Shown in pieces: positions 1-5,203 of a DNA stretch of 5,203 bases (the first letter of the stretch is position 1; the number at the start of each line of letters is the position of its first letter). The stretch comes from an uncultured Rhodospirillales bacterium. GTDB lineage: Bacteria > Pseudomonadota > Alphaproteobacteria > Rhodospirillales > 2-02-FULL-58-16. The stretch is taken from positions 1 to 5,203 of the forward strand of contig CAJXGZ010000180.1 of NCBI GenBank assembly GCA_913053795.1, in the 5' to 3' direction. A program made the translations under genes and the position numbers. The notes under the pieces were generated by a model. The model did no database searches, was not told where the DNA came from, and worked only from the letters and a program-made list of their open reading frames with translations.

Positions 1-674
1 GGCTTTGCGGCCGCCGGGCGCTGGTCACCAGCGGCCCCACCCATGAGCCCATCGATCCGGTGCGCTACATCGCCAACCGCTCATCGGGCAAGCAGGGCCA
101 CGCCATTGCCGGCGCGCTGGCCCGCATGGGGGCCGAGACGGTCCTGGTTTCCGGCCCCACTTATCAACCCGACCCGGCCGGCGTATCGGTGCTGCGCGTT
201 GAATCGGCTGATCAGATGCTGAAAGCCTGCGAAAACGCGTTGCCCGTGGACGTCGCCGTTTGCGCCGCCGCCGTCGCCGACTGGCGTCCCGCCGCGGCCG
301 CCCCATCCAAGATCAAGAAGAACAGCAAGGCCAAGAAAAACGGCAAGCCGCCGGAGATCAAACTGACGGAGAACCCGGACATCCTGGCCAGGCTGAGCGC
401 CGCCGGAAACCGCCGCCCAAGGCTGGTGGTCGGTTTCGCCGCGGAGACCGAACGGGTCATCGAAAACGCGCGCGCCAAGCTGGCCGCCAAGGGCTGCGAC
501 TGGATCGCCGCCAACGACGTCTCCGGCGCCCAAGGAACCTTTGGCGGCGACTTCAACGCCATACATCTGGTAACCGCGGGCGGAGAGGTGGAGAGCTGGC
601 CCACCTTGGCCAAAACGGCGGTGGCTCAAAGACTGGCCGAGCGCATCGCCGGCGCTCTGGAGCAAGTGAAATGA
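1..674 (+). CDS. coaBC: Phosphopantothenoylcysteine synthase (CoaB) domain, C-terminal part of bifunctional CoaBC; 5' end outside the window
   Basis: The reading frame is open from the left edge (first full codon at 3) to the TGA at 672-674, giving 223 visible residues. CoaB joins cysteine to 4'-phosphopantothenate using CTP, and the CoaC half then decarboxylates the product on the way to coenzyme A. Visible signatures, numbered from the first full codon, are VTSGPTHEPIDPVR (8-21), the nucleotide-binding NRSSGKQG (25-32), AAVADWRP (89-96), the KIKK flap lysines (103-106), ENPDIL (123-128), VVGFAAETE (142-150) and the AAND segment near 169-172. The flap between KIKK and NPDIL is lysine-rich but of normal length. 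The CoaC flavoprotein domain must lie upstream, so bifunctionality is inferred from the family. The stop overlaps the dut start in ATGA, suggesting translational coupling. The family call is firm. Confidence 0.95.
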   Translation, partial: LCGRRALVTSGPTHEPIDPVRYIANRSSGKQGHAIAGALARMGAETVLVSGPTYQPDPAGVSVLRVESADQMLKACENALPVDVAVCAAAVADWRPAAAAPSKIKKNSKAKKNGKPPEIKLTENPDILARLSAAGNRRPRLVVGFAAETERVIENARAKLAAKGCDWIAANDVSGAQGTFGGDFNAIHLVTAGGEVESWPTLAKTAVAQRLAERIAGALEQVK

Positions 675-1135
675 ACGCCGTCCAGGTTCCCATCCGCCGC
701 CTGCCCCATGCTAACGGCTTGCCCCTTCCTTGCCACGCCACCGCGTTCAGCGCCGGCGTCGATCTGCTGGCCGCCGTCGACGCCCCGGTGACCCTAAACC
801 CCGGCGAGCGGTCGATCATTCCGTCAGGCCTAGCCATCGCCCTGCCTGCCGGCTATGAGGCGCAAGTGCGGCCGCGCTCGGGTCTGGCGGCGAAACACGG
901 CGTCACGGTCCTCAACAGCCCCGGCACCATCGATTCGGACTACCGCGGCGAAGTCGGGGTTATCCTCGTCAATTTGGGCGCCGAGCCCTTCACCATCGAG
1001 CGCGGCATGCGCGTGGCCCAGATGGTGGTGGCCCAGGTGAGCGCCATCGCCTGGAGCGAAGCAGAGGCGTTGCCCGAGAGCGTCCGCGCCGAGGGCGGCT
1101 TTGGATCAACCGGAATAAAGCACAAGAGTGGATAA
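671..1135 (+). CDS. dut: Deoxyuridine 5'-triphosphate nucleotidohydrolase (dUTPase)
   Basis: This 154-residue protein has the usual length of a trimeric dUTPase, which hydrolyses dUTP to dUMP and pyrophosphate, keeping uracil out of DNA and feeding dTMP synthesis. All five family motifs are present in order: SAGVDL (27-32), RPRSGLAAKHGV (67-78), NSPGTIDSDYRGEVG (82-96) with the catalytic Asp in IDSDYRG, RVAQMVV (114-120), and the C-terminal P-loop-like EGGFGSTG (141-148) that closes over the substrate. The ATG at 671 is preceded by GGAG at 659-662 with 8-nt spacing, and it overlaps the coaBC stop by 4 nt. The same frame stays open upstream to about 260, but that stretch lies inside coaBC and has no dUTPase content. 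The coaBC-dut pairing is common in proteobacteria. No key residue appears to be missing. Confidence 0.97.
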   Translation: MNAVQVPIRRLPHANGLPLPCHATAFSAGVDLLAAVDAPVTLNPGERSIIPSGLAIALPAGYEAQVRPRSGLAAKHGVTVLNSPGTIDSDYRGEVGVILVNLGAEPFTIERGMRVAQMVVAQVSAIAWSEAEALPESVRAEGGFGSTGIKHKSG

Positions 1136-1139
1136 AACC

Positions 1140-1595
1140 ATGTTGCGCCTGCCCAAAAAAATGATGTTCTCCATTGAGGCGGTGTTGGACATCGCCTATC
1201 ACGCCAGCGGCGGACCGGTGCTGTGCCGCGACATCACGCGCCGCCAGGGAATTCCCAAGCGTTACCTGGAGCAAGCGCTGCAACAACTGGTGCGCAAGGG
1301 AATCCTGATCGGCGTGCGCGGCCCAAAGGGCGGCTATCGGCTGGCCCGCGAGCGCCGGCGCGTCTCTATCGGCGATATCGTGCGGGTGGTGCGCGAAATT
1401 GAAACCGGCGAGGACCCCCTTGACTCCTCCAGCGGCTCGGCGCTGGGGAGCACCGTGGTGCGACCCATGTGGCGGGAGCTTCAAAGCGACGTTCTGCATC
1501 ACATGGACTCCATCACCATTGATGATTTGTGCACGCGCGCCAACGACGCCGGCATCGAAAGCGAAGGACGAAAAAGTTTGGATTTTTCAATTTAA
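1140..1595 (+). CDS. Rrf2-family transcriptional regulator without the IscR cysteine triad; CymR-like candidate
   Basis: This 151-residue protein has the Rrf2 winged helix: a starting helix (MLRLPKKMMFSIEAVLDIA), helix-turn-helix around 27-54 with recognition-helix motif RYLEQALQQL (41-50), and wing VRGPKGGYRLA (59-69). The dimerisation helix (76-88) and C-terminal helix with MWREL (110-114) follow. Where IscR carries three Fe-S cysteines, the 92-111 loop is serine-rich (DSSSGSALGS, 95-104) and has none; the only cysteines are C29 and C131. An Fe-S sensor is therefore unlikely. The chain ends in LDFSI, a C-terminal isoleucine of the kind that docks into CysK. I chose ATG 1140 because it gives the normal Rrf2 N-terminus and lies 4 nt after the dut stop; GTG 1128 in the same frame would add MDKT and overlap dut. 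The target genes are unknown, but cysK directly downstream suggests cysteine or sulfur control. Confidence 0.9.
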   Translation: MLRLPKKMMFSIEAVLDIAYHASGGPVLCRDITRRQGIPKRYLEQALQQLVRKGILIGVRGPKGGYRLARERRRVSIGDIVRVVREIETGEDPLDSSSGSALGSTVVRPMWRELQSDVLHHMDSITIDDLCTRANDAGIESEGRKSLDFSI

Positions 1596-1612
1596 TCAAA
1601 AACATACGAAGT
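1571..1612 (+). promoter_or_regulatory. AT-rich stretch before cysK, candidate promoter or operator
   Basis: Positions 1571-1610 contain only 8 G or C in 40 bases, in a window that is otherwise strongly GC-rich. The stretch spans the last codons of the Rrf2 gene and the short leader of cysK. TTTAAT at 1591-1596 matches a -10 hexamer at five of six positions, but I find no convincing -35 element at proper spacing and no clean dyad for an Rrf2 dimer. A cysK-specific promoter or regulator site here is plausible but not shown. Confidence 0.25.
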
Positions 1613-1620
1613 TAGGAGGG
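1613..1620 (+). promoter_or_regulatory. Strong Shine-Dalgarno of cysK
   Basis: TAGGAGGG contains a full GGAGG core (1615-1619) placed 8 nt before the ATG at 1628. It is the strongest ribosome binding site in the window and fixes the cysK start. It suggests cysK is translated independently and more heavily than the genes before it. Confidence 0.8.
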
Positions 1621-1627
1621 CGGCAAA

Positions 1628-2605
1628 ATGACACGTAAAAAAGCCAGCGGCGGGGAATTTAGAGGCCGTGTTTACGACAACATCCTAGGGACCGTTGGCG
1701 CAACGCCGTTGGTGCGCTTGAGCAGGATCGCCGAGGAAAGCGGCTGCAAGGCCGACATCGTCGCCAAGCTCGAGTGTTTTAACCCATTATGCTCGGTTAA
1801 GGACCGTATCGGCTTGTCCATGATCGAGGCCGCCGAGGCGTCCGGCCAAATCGGACCCGACACCGTGCTTATCGAGCCGACATCGGGTAATACCGGCATC
1901 TCTCTCGCCTTTGTTTGCGCCGCCAAGGGATACCGGTTGATCCTCACCATGCCGGACAGCATGTCCATTGAGCGCCGCAGGATGCTGGCCTTCCTGGGCG
2001 CCGAATTGGTGTTGACTCCGGCCGCCAAGGGCATGCCGGGCGCCATCCAGCGCGCCAAGGAATTGACCGAAGAAACGCCGGGCGCCCTTATGCCCCAACA
2101 GTTCGAAAATCCCGCCAATCCCGAAATTCACCGCCGCACCACCGCCGAGGAAATCTGGAAGGACTCAGGCGGCAAGGTGGACGTGGTGGTCAGCGGCGTC
2201 GGCACCGGCGGAACTCTCACCGGCGTTGCCGAGGTTATCAAGAAACAAAAGCCCAGCATGAAAATGATCGCCGTCGAGCCCGAAGACAGCCCGGTGTTGT
2301 CCGGCGGCGCTCCCGGTCCCCACAAGATTCAAGGAATCGGCGCCGGTTTCGTGCCGGGGGTTCTCAACACCGGCATGATCGACGAGGTTCTTAAAGTGGG
2401 CAACGAGACCGCCTTCGCCACCGCGCGCAAGTTGGCGCGCGACGAAGGAATCCCCGTCGGCATTTCCTCGGGCGCCGCCTTGGCCGCCGCCCTTGAAGTC
2501 GGCGCGCGTCCCGAAATGGAAGGAAAAATGATCGTCGTGGTGTTGCCCGACTTCGCCGAACGCTACCTTTCCACCGCCTTGTTCGAAGGCTTGGACCTGG
2601 AATAA
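1628..2605 (+). CDS. cysK: Cysteine synthase A (O-acetylserine sulfhydrylase)
   Basis: This 325-residue PLP enzyme of fold type II makes cysteine from O-acetylserine and sulfide in the cytoplasm. The PLP Schiff-base lysine is K58 in NPLCSVKDRIG (52-62). The substrate loop is TSGNTG (85-90), the phosphate-binding loop GVGTGGT (190-196), and the serine contacting the pyridine nitrogen lies in ISSGAA (279-284). MPQQFENPANPEIH (155-168) and HKIQGIGAGFVP (232-243) are typical of O-acetylserine-using enzymes rather than cystathionine synthases. Residues around TSGNTG and QQF, which in known CysK proteins bind the C-terminal isoleucine of CysE, are kept. An unusual point is the cysteine pair C50 and C55 just before K58; the C-terminal motif reads LPDFAERYLST, where many relatives have LPDSGERYLST. 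The start is fixed by a strong Shine-Dalgarno. The 32-nt gap to the Rrf2 gene supports a regulatory link. Confidence 0.95.
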   Translation: MTRKKASGGEFRGRVYDNILGTVGATPLVRLSRIAEESGCKADIVAKLECFNPLCSVKDRIGLSMIEAAEASGQIGPDTVLIEPTSGNTGISLAFVCAAKGYRLILTMPDSMSIERRRMLAFLGAELVLTPAAKGMPGAIQRAKELTEETPGALMPQQFENPANPEIHRRTTAEEIWKDSGGKVDVVVSGVGTGGTLTGVAEVIKKQKPSMKMIAVEPEDSPVLSGGAPGPHKIQGIGAGFVPGVLNTGMIDEVLKVGNETAFATARKLARDEGIPVGISSGAALAAALEVGARPEMEGKMIVVVLPDFAERYLSTALFEGLDLE

Positions 2606-2619
2606 GCCGCACGCCAACC

Positions 2620-2675
2620 AGAGCCTGTTTAATGAATACCGGGCCACTGAGATCGGTTTTCATTAAACAGGCTCT
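2620..2675. repeat. Long inverted repeat (17-bp perfect arms) in the cysK-moeB gap
   Basis: AGAGCCTGTTTAATGAA at 2620-2636 is matched exactly by its reverse complement at 2659-2675. After one T-T mismatch (2637/2658), ACCG (2638-2641) pairs with CGGT (2654-2657), extending the stem to 21 pairs around a loop of about 12 nt. No T-run follows on either strand, so it is not a classical intrinsic terminator; the right arm runs into A and eight G. It could act as an mRNA 3' stabiliser, a weak terminator or attenuator, or be a dispersed palindromic or MITE-like repeat. I see no target-site duplication at its borders. Confidence 0.85.
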
Positions 2676-2684
2676 AGGGGGGGG
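2676..2684 (+). promoter_or_regulatory. G-run ribosome binding site of the moeB/thiF gene
   Basis: An A followed by eight G lies 3 nt before the ATG at 2688. AGGGGG can pair with the anti-Shine-Dalgarno using one G-U wobble, with about 6-nt spacing. It directly abuts the hairpin ending at 2675. This is the only candidate ribosome site for the gene, and the homopolymer makes its length open to slippage or sequencing error. Confidence 0.5.
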
Positions 2685-2687
2685 CGC

Positions 2688-3476
2688 ATGACGTTCAGCG
2701 AATCCCAGATCAATCGCTACGCCCGGCATATCCTGCTTAAGGAGGTGGGGGGCGAGGGGCAGGCGAAGCTGCTGGCCTCAAAGGCGCTGGTGATCGGCGC
2801 CGGAGGCCTGGGCTCGCCGCTGCTTTTGTATCTGGCGGCGGCGGGAGTGGGGACGCTTGGCGTCATTGACGATGATCGCGTCGACCTGTCCAACCTGCAG
2901 CGCCAGATCATCCACGTCACCGGCGATGTGGGACGCCCCAAGGTGGAAAGCGCCGTCCGCGCCATTAACGCCGTCAATCCCGACGTCAGCGTCATTCCTC
3001 ACCAAGAGCGCCTATGCGCCGCCAACGCCAGGGAGATTATTTCCGGCTACGATATCGTCGCCGACGGTTCAGACAACTTCCCCACGCGCTTCTTAGTCAA
3101 CGACGCCTGTTATTTCTCGGGCAAAACCCTGGTATCCGCCGCCATCCTCAGATTCGACGGACAGATCGCCACCTTCAAGGCCCATCAAAGCGGCCCCTGC
3201 TACCGCTGCATCTTCCGCGAGCCGCCGGCGCCGGGACAAATTCCCACTTGCGCCGAAGCCGGCGTCTTAGGCGCGCTCTGCGGCGCCCTTGGATCATTGC
3301 AAGCGACGGAAGTCTTGAAAGAGCTGCTGGGATTGGGCGAAGGCCTTTCAGGATACCTGGTCATCTATGACGGCCTTGCCGCCGCCTTCCGCAAGATCAA
3401 GGTGAAGCCGGACCCGGAATGCCCGCTGTGCGGCGATGCGCCGACAATCAAGGACTTGTCCATCCATCTCGACTAA
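2688..3476 (+). CDS. moeB: MoeB/ThiF/HesA-family sulfur-carrier adenylyltransferase
   Basis: This 262-residue E1-like enzyme has the short MoeB/ThiF length, with no C-terminal rhodanese domain. Such enzymes adenylate the C-terminal Gly-Gly of a small sulfur carrier (MoaD for molybdopterin, ThiS for thiamine) so that it can be thiocarboxylated. The nucleotide loop is GAGGLG (37-42), followed by the acidic and arginine segment DDDRVDLSNLQRQ (61-73), K85 in GRPKVE, and the Mg-binding region DGSDNFPTR (126-134). Zinc is expected at CYRC (171-174) and CPLC (245-248). C188 in PTCAEAGVLG sits where ThiF has its reactive cysteine. Sequence alone does not separate MoeB from ThiF, and no moaD, thiS or thiG is in view; moeB is the more usual name for this neighbourhood in alphaproteobacteria. 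It lies 82 nt after cysK, and its stop overlaps the convergent pabC-like gene. Confidence 0.88.
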   Translation: MTFSESQINRYARHILLKEVGGEGQAKLLASKALVIGAGGLGSPLLLYLAAAGVGTLGVIDDDRVDLSNLQRQIIHVTGDVGRPKVESAVRAINAVNPDVSVIPHQERLCAANAREIISGYDIVADGSDNFPTRFLVNDACYFSGKTLVSAAILRFDGQIATFKAHQSGPCYRCIFREPPAPGQIPTCAEAGVLGALCGALGSLQATEVLKELLGLGEGLSGYLVIYDGLAAAFRKIKVKPDPECPLCGDAPTIKDLSIHLD

Positions 3477-4276
3477 ACGATTTTCAGAAGGCTCTCAAAA
3501 AGCGGTCCCGGCCGGCCATCGCCGATGGGCTTTCCATCCACCGAAACCAGGGGACGCAGGCCAAGGCTGTTGGTAAGGAAGGCTTCCGCGGCGTTAAAAA
3601 ATTCCTCGGGTTCAAGGGGGCGCTCCGCCACGTTGGCCGTTTTCATGATTTCGGCGCGCATCACCCCCGGCAACGCGCCTTCCGAGACGGGCGGCGTCGT
3701 TAGCGCGCCATTGACGACCAGGAACAGGTTTGCGGCGGCGGCCTCGGCGACGCGGCCCTGGGCGTTCAGCAGGATCGCCTCGCCGGCGCCGCGCGCGGCG
3801 GCCTCCTTGCGGGCGAGGACGTCATCTAAGCGATTGAGGCACTTGCAGCGGCACAGGGGCGAGTGTTCGTTGCGCCGGGTGACGGTGGCGATAACGGCGT
3901 TGAGGGGCGCCCCGCCGGCGCCGGTTTTCTGGTGCGCCGTGATCAACAAAGTCGGGCGGGGGTCGGCGGGCGGCGCCAAGCCCCGCGGGGCGGGGCCACG
4001 GGTCAGCGTCAAGCGAAGGACGCCTTCGCTTAATGAATTGCTCTTAAGCGTCTCAAGCAAGGAGTCTTCAAGGGATTTATCGGAAAACGCCAATGGAAGG
4101 CCAAGAATCCCGGCGCCGCGCCGCAATCTTCTTAGATGAGCGTCAAGGCGCAAAGGCCGGGCGTCCCGGGCCAAAATTGTTTCAAACAGGCCATCGCCCA
4201 AGGTTAAGCCGCGGTCGGCGGGATCAATGCGGGCCTCAGCCGCCGCAAGAAGTTCGCCGTTGAGGTGGATCATCAT
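3473..4276 (-). CDS. pabC: Class IV PLP aminotransferase, probable 4-amino-4-deoxychorismate lyase
   Basis: This 267-residue protein has the fold type IV PLP layout: LTLGDGLFETI (24-34), LDAHLRRL (44-51), catalytic lysine K145 in CKCLNRLDDVLARKEA (144-159), EAAAANLF (178-185) with E178 for the pyridine nitrogen, the PLPG-like ALPGVMR loop (201-207) and FLTNSLG (233-239). PabC releases pyruvate from aminodeoxychorismate to give p-aminobenzoate for folate. The family includes D-amino-acid and branched-chain aminotransferases, so the PabC call rests mainly on the pabB gene directly upstream, which it overlaps by 4 nt (ATGA). A weak GGTGA lies 7 nt before the start; a second ATG follows at once, so one residue of the start is uncertain. 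The oddity is three cysteines, C142, C144 and C146, surrounding K145. The TAG stop overlaps the stop of the convergent moeB gene. Confidence 0.85.
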   Translation of the reverse strand: MMIHLNGELLAAAEARIDPADRGLTLGDGLFETILARDARPLRLDAHLRRLRRGAGILGLPLAFSDKSLEDSLLETLKSNSLSEGVLRLTLTRGPAPRGLAPPADPRPTLLITAHQKTGAGGAPLNAVIATVTRRNEHSPLCRCKCLNRLDDVLARKEAAARGAGEAILLNAQGRVAEAAAANLFLVVNGALTTPPVSEGALPGVMRAEIMKTANVAERPLEPEEFFNAAEAFLTNSLGLRPLVSVDGKPIGDGRPGPLFESLLKIV

Positions 4277-5203
4277 GAACCCGTCACCATTGAGCCCCCC
4301 GTTGAGTCAAGACTTTCCAGCAAGGCCCGCGCCTTGTCGCGGGATTCATCATACTCCAACGCCGGATCGGAGTCCGCGACAACGCCGCCGCCGGCCTGGG
4401 CGACCACTTGGCCGTCCTTGATGGTGAGGGTGCGGATAACGACGCTTGTATCCATGGCGCCGTCGAAACCAAACCAGCCGATAGCGCCGCAATAGGGGCC
4501 GCGCCGCGACGGCTCCAACTCGGCGATGATCTCCATGGCCCGGATTTTCGGAGCCCCGGTGACGGAGCCTCCGGGAAAGGCGGCCTCCAGCAAGTCCACC
4601 GCCCCCAGCCCCGCCCGCATTCGGCCGCGCACCACCGAGACCAGATGATGGACGTTGGCGAAGCTTTCCAGGGCGGCGATTTCCACCGCCTCAACGCTGC
4701 CTAACGCGCAAACCCTGGAAAGGTCGTTGCGCAGCAGATCAACGATCATCAGGTTCTCGGCGCGGTCTTTCTCGCTGGCCAGCAAGCCGGCGGCCAATTC
4801 GGCGTCCTCTTTCGAAGAACGCCCCCGTGGCCGGGTGCCTTTGATGGGGCGGGTCTCGACGTTTCCATCGGCGTCCAGCCAGAGGTAGCGTTCCGGCGAG
4901 GCCGAGGCGATGGACAAGCCCTCGTCACAGGCGAGGTAGGCGGAAAACGGCGCCGGACTTAAACTTCTGAGACGGCGGTGCAAATCGAAGGGGCGCAACG
5001 CCTCTGGCGCCTCGCCAAGAAAGCGTTGGCTCAAGTTGGCTTGAAAAATGTCTCCCGCATGGATGTAGTCAATGACCCGGGAAACCGCCGCTTCATAGTC
5101 CTTGCGCGTCGTTTCCGCCCGCCAGGAGCCAATGGGGGCCAAGTCTATGTCACCCAGCTCCGGGGCGCCGTCGACGCGCGCCGCCATGGCTTCGGCGCGT
5201 ACG
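4273..5203 (-). CDS. pabB: Aminodeoxychorismate synthase component I (chorismate-binding domain); 5' end outside the window
   Basis: The frame is open from the right edge (5202) to the TGA at 4273-4275, about 309 residues, covering the chorismate-utilising catalytic domain. The enzyme aminates chorismate to 4-amino-4-deoxychorismate with ammonia from a PabA or TrpG glutaminase. Motifs, numbered from the internal Met at 5187, are AGDIFQANLSQR (44-55), SASPERYL (95-102) and PIKGTRPRG (114-122), followed in order by ENLMIVDLLRNDL, the HHLVSVVRG segment, GGSVTGAPKIRAMEII, GPYCGAIGWFG and AGGGVVADSDP. The lysine in PIKGT is the PabB nucleophile; anthranilate synthase TrpE has alanine there, which separates the two. 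The Met at 5187 is not likely to be the start, because codons upstream stay open and family members have a longer N-terminal region. There is no fused PabA or PabC in the visible part. It is coupled to the pabC-like gene by a 4-nt overlap. Confidence 0.95.
   Translation of the reverse strand, partial: VRAEAMAARVDGAPELGDIDLAPIGSWRAETTRKDYEAAVSRVIDYIHAGDIFQANLSQRFLGEAPEALRPFDLHRRLRSLSPAPFSAYLACDEGLSIASASPERYLWLDADGNVETRPIKGTRPRGRSSKEDAELAAGLLASEKDRAENLMIVDLLRNDLSRVCALGSVEAVEIAALESFANVHHLVSVVRGRMRAGLGAVDLLEAAFPGGSVTGAPKIRAMEIIAELEPSRRGPYCGAIGWFGFDGAMDTSVVIRTLTIKDGQVVAQAGGGVVADSDPALEYDESRDKARALLESLDSTGGSMVTGS

Noticed and set aside
81..665. Long minus-strand open frame opposite coaBC
   Set aside because: The plus frame carries clear CoaB motifs; the reverse frame is a GC-rich shadow with no recognisable domain.
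260..670. Upstream extension of the dut frame giving a 291-residue protein
   Set aside because: It lies inside coaBC, is arginine-rich out-of-frame sequence with no domain, and the ATG at 671 has a good Shine-Dalgarno and gives a normal dUTPase length.
671..674. ATGA overlap of coaBC and dut as something unusual
   Set aside because: Short overlaps are ordinary translational coupling, and this gene pair is widespread.
1128..1139. GTG 1128 as the Rrf2 gene start
   Set aside because: It is possible, but it overlaps dut by 8 nt, has no well-placed Shine-Dalgarno, and adds residues before the normal Rrf2 N-terminus; ATG 1140 fits better.
1577..1600. TTTG-N16-CAAA as an Rrf2 operator dyad
   Set aside because: Only the outer four bases match, and the inner positions mostly fail to pair; this is near chance in an AT-rich stretch.
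2165..2647. Minus-strand open frame opposite the end of cysK
   Set aside because: It overlaps the conserved C-terminal half of CysK and has low-complexity composition typical of an antisense shadow.
2620..2684. Rho-independent terminator of cysK
   Set aside because: The stem is strong but is followed by A and eight G on the plus strand, and there is no T-run on the minus side either.
3525..4139. Plus-strand 204-codon frame opposite the pabC-like gene
   Set aside because: The minus-strand protein has all class IV aminotransferase motifs; this frame is rich in Ala, Arg and Ser and matches no family.
5185..5187. ATG 5187 as the pabB start
   Set aside because: The frame stays open to the right edge, and PabB proteins have a longer N-terminal region before the visible domain.

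Overview
The window is a compact, GC-rich bacterial chromosome segment with no mobile genes, CRISPR array or RNA gene that I can recognise. The order coaBC, dut, then a MoeB/ThiF-type gene, together with the protein sequences, points to an alphaproteobacterium, probably near the Rhodospirillales. That placement is an inference from gene order and general resemblance, not from a search.

Left part, plus strand (1-3476): the 3' end of coaBC (phosphopantothenoylcysteine synthase domain), dut (dUTPase) overlapping it by 4 nt, an Rrf2-family regulator 4 nt further on, cysK (O-acetylserine sulfhydrylase) after a 32-nt gap with a strong Shine-Dalgarno, then an 82-nt gap holding a long near-perfect hairpin, and a MoeB/ThiF-family adenylyltransferase gene. 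Right part, minus strand (3473-5203): pabB (aminodeoxychorismate synthase component I, running off the right edge) followed by a pabC-like class IV aminotransferase gene overlapping it by 4 nt. The two blocks converge, and the stop codons of moeB and pabC overlap.

Functionally, coaBC consumes cysteine, cysK makes it, and the MoeB/ThiF enzyme prepares carrier proteins that receive cysteine-derived sulfur, so the left block has a sulfur and cofactor theme with housekeeping dut embedded. pabB and pabC make p-aminobenzoate for folate.

The most interesting point is the rrf2-cysK pair. The regulator lacks the cysteine triad of IscR, and its protein ends in isoleucine (...LDFSI). A C-terminal isoleucine is the known device by which CysE and the CdiA-CT toxin insert into the CysK active site, and the Firmicute Rrf2 protein CymR works as a complex with CysK. 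The window may therefore encode an alphaproteobacterial CymR-CysK-like cysteine sensor. Other notable points are a 56-nt hairpin abutting the moeB ribosome binding site and a Cys-x-Cys-Lys-Cys cluster at the catalytic lysine of PabC.
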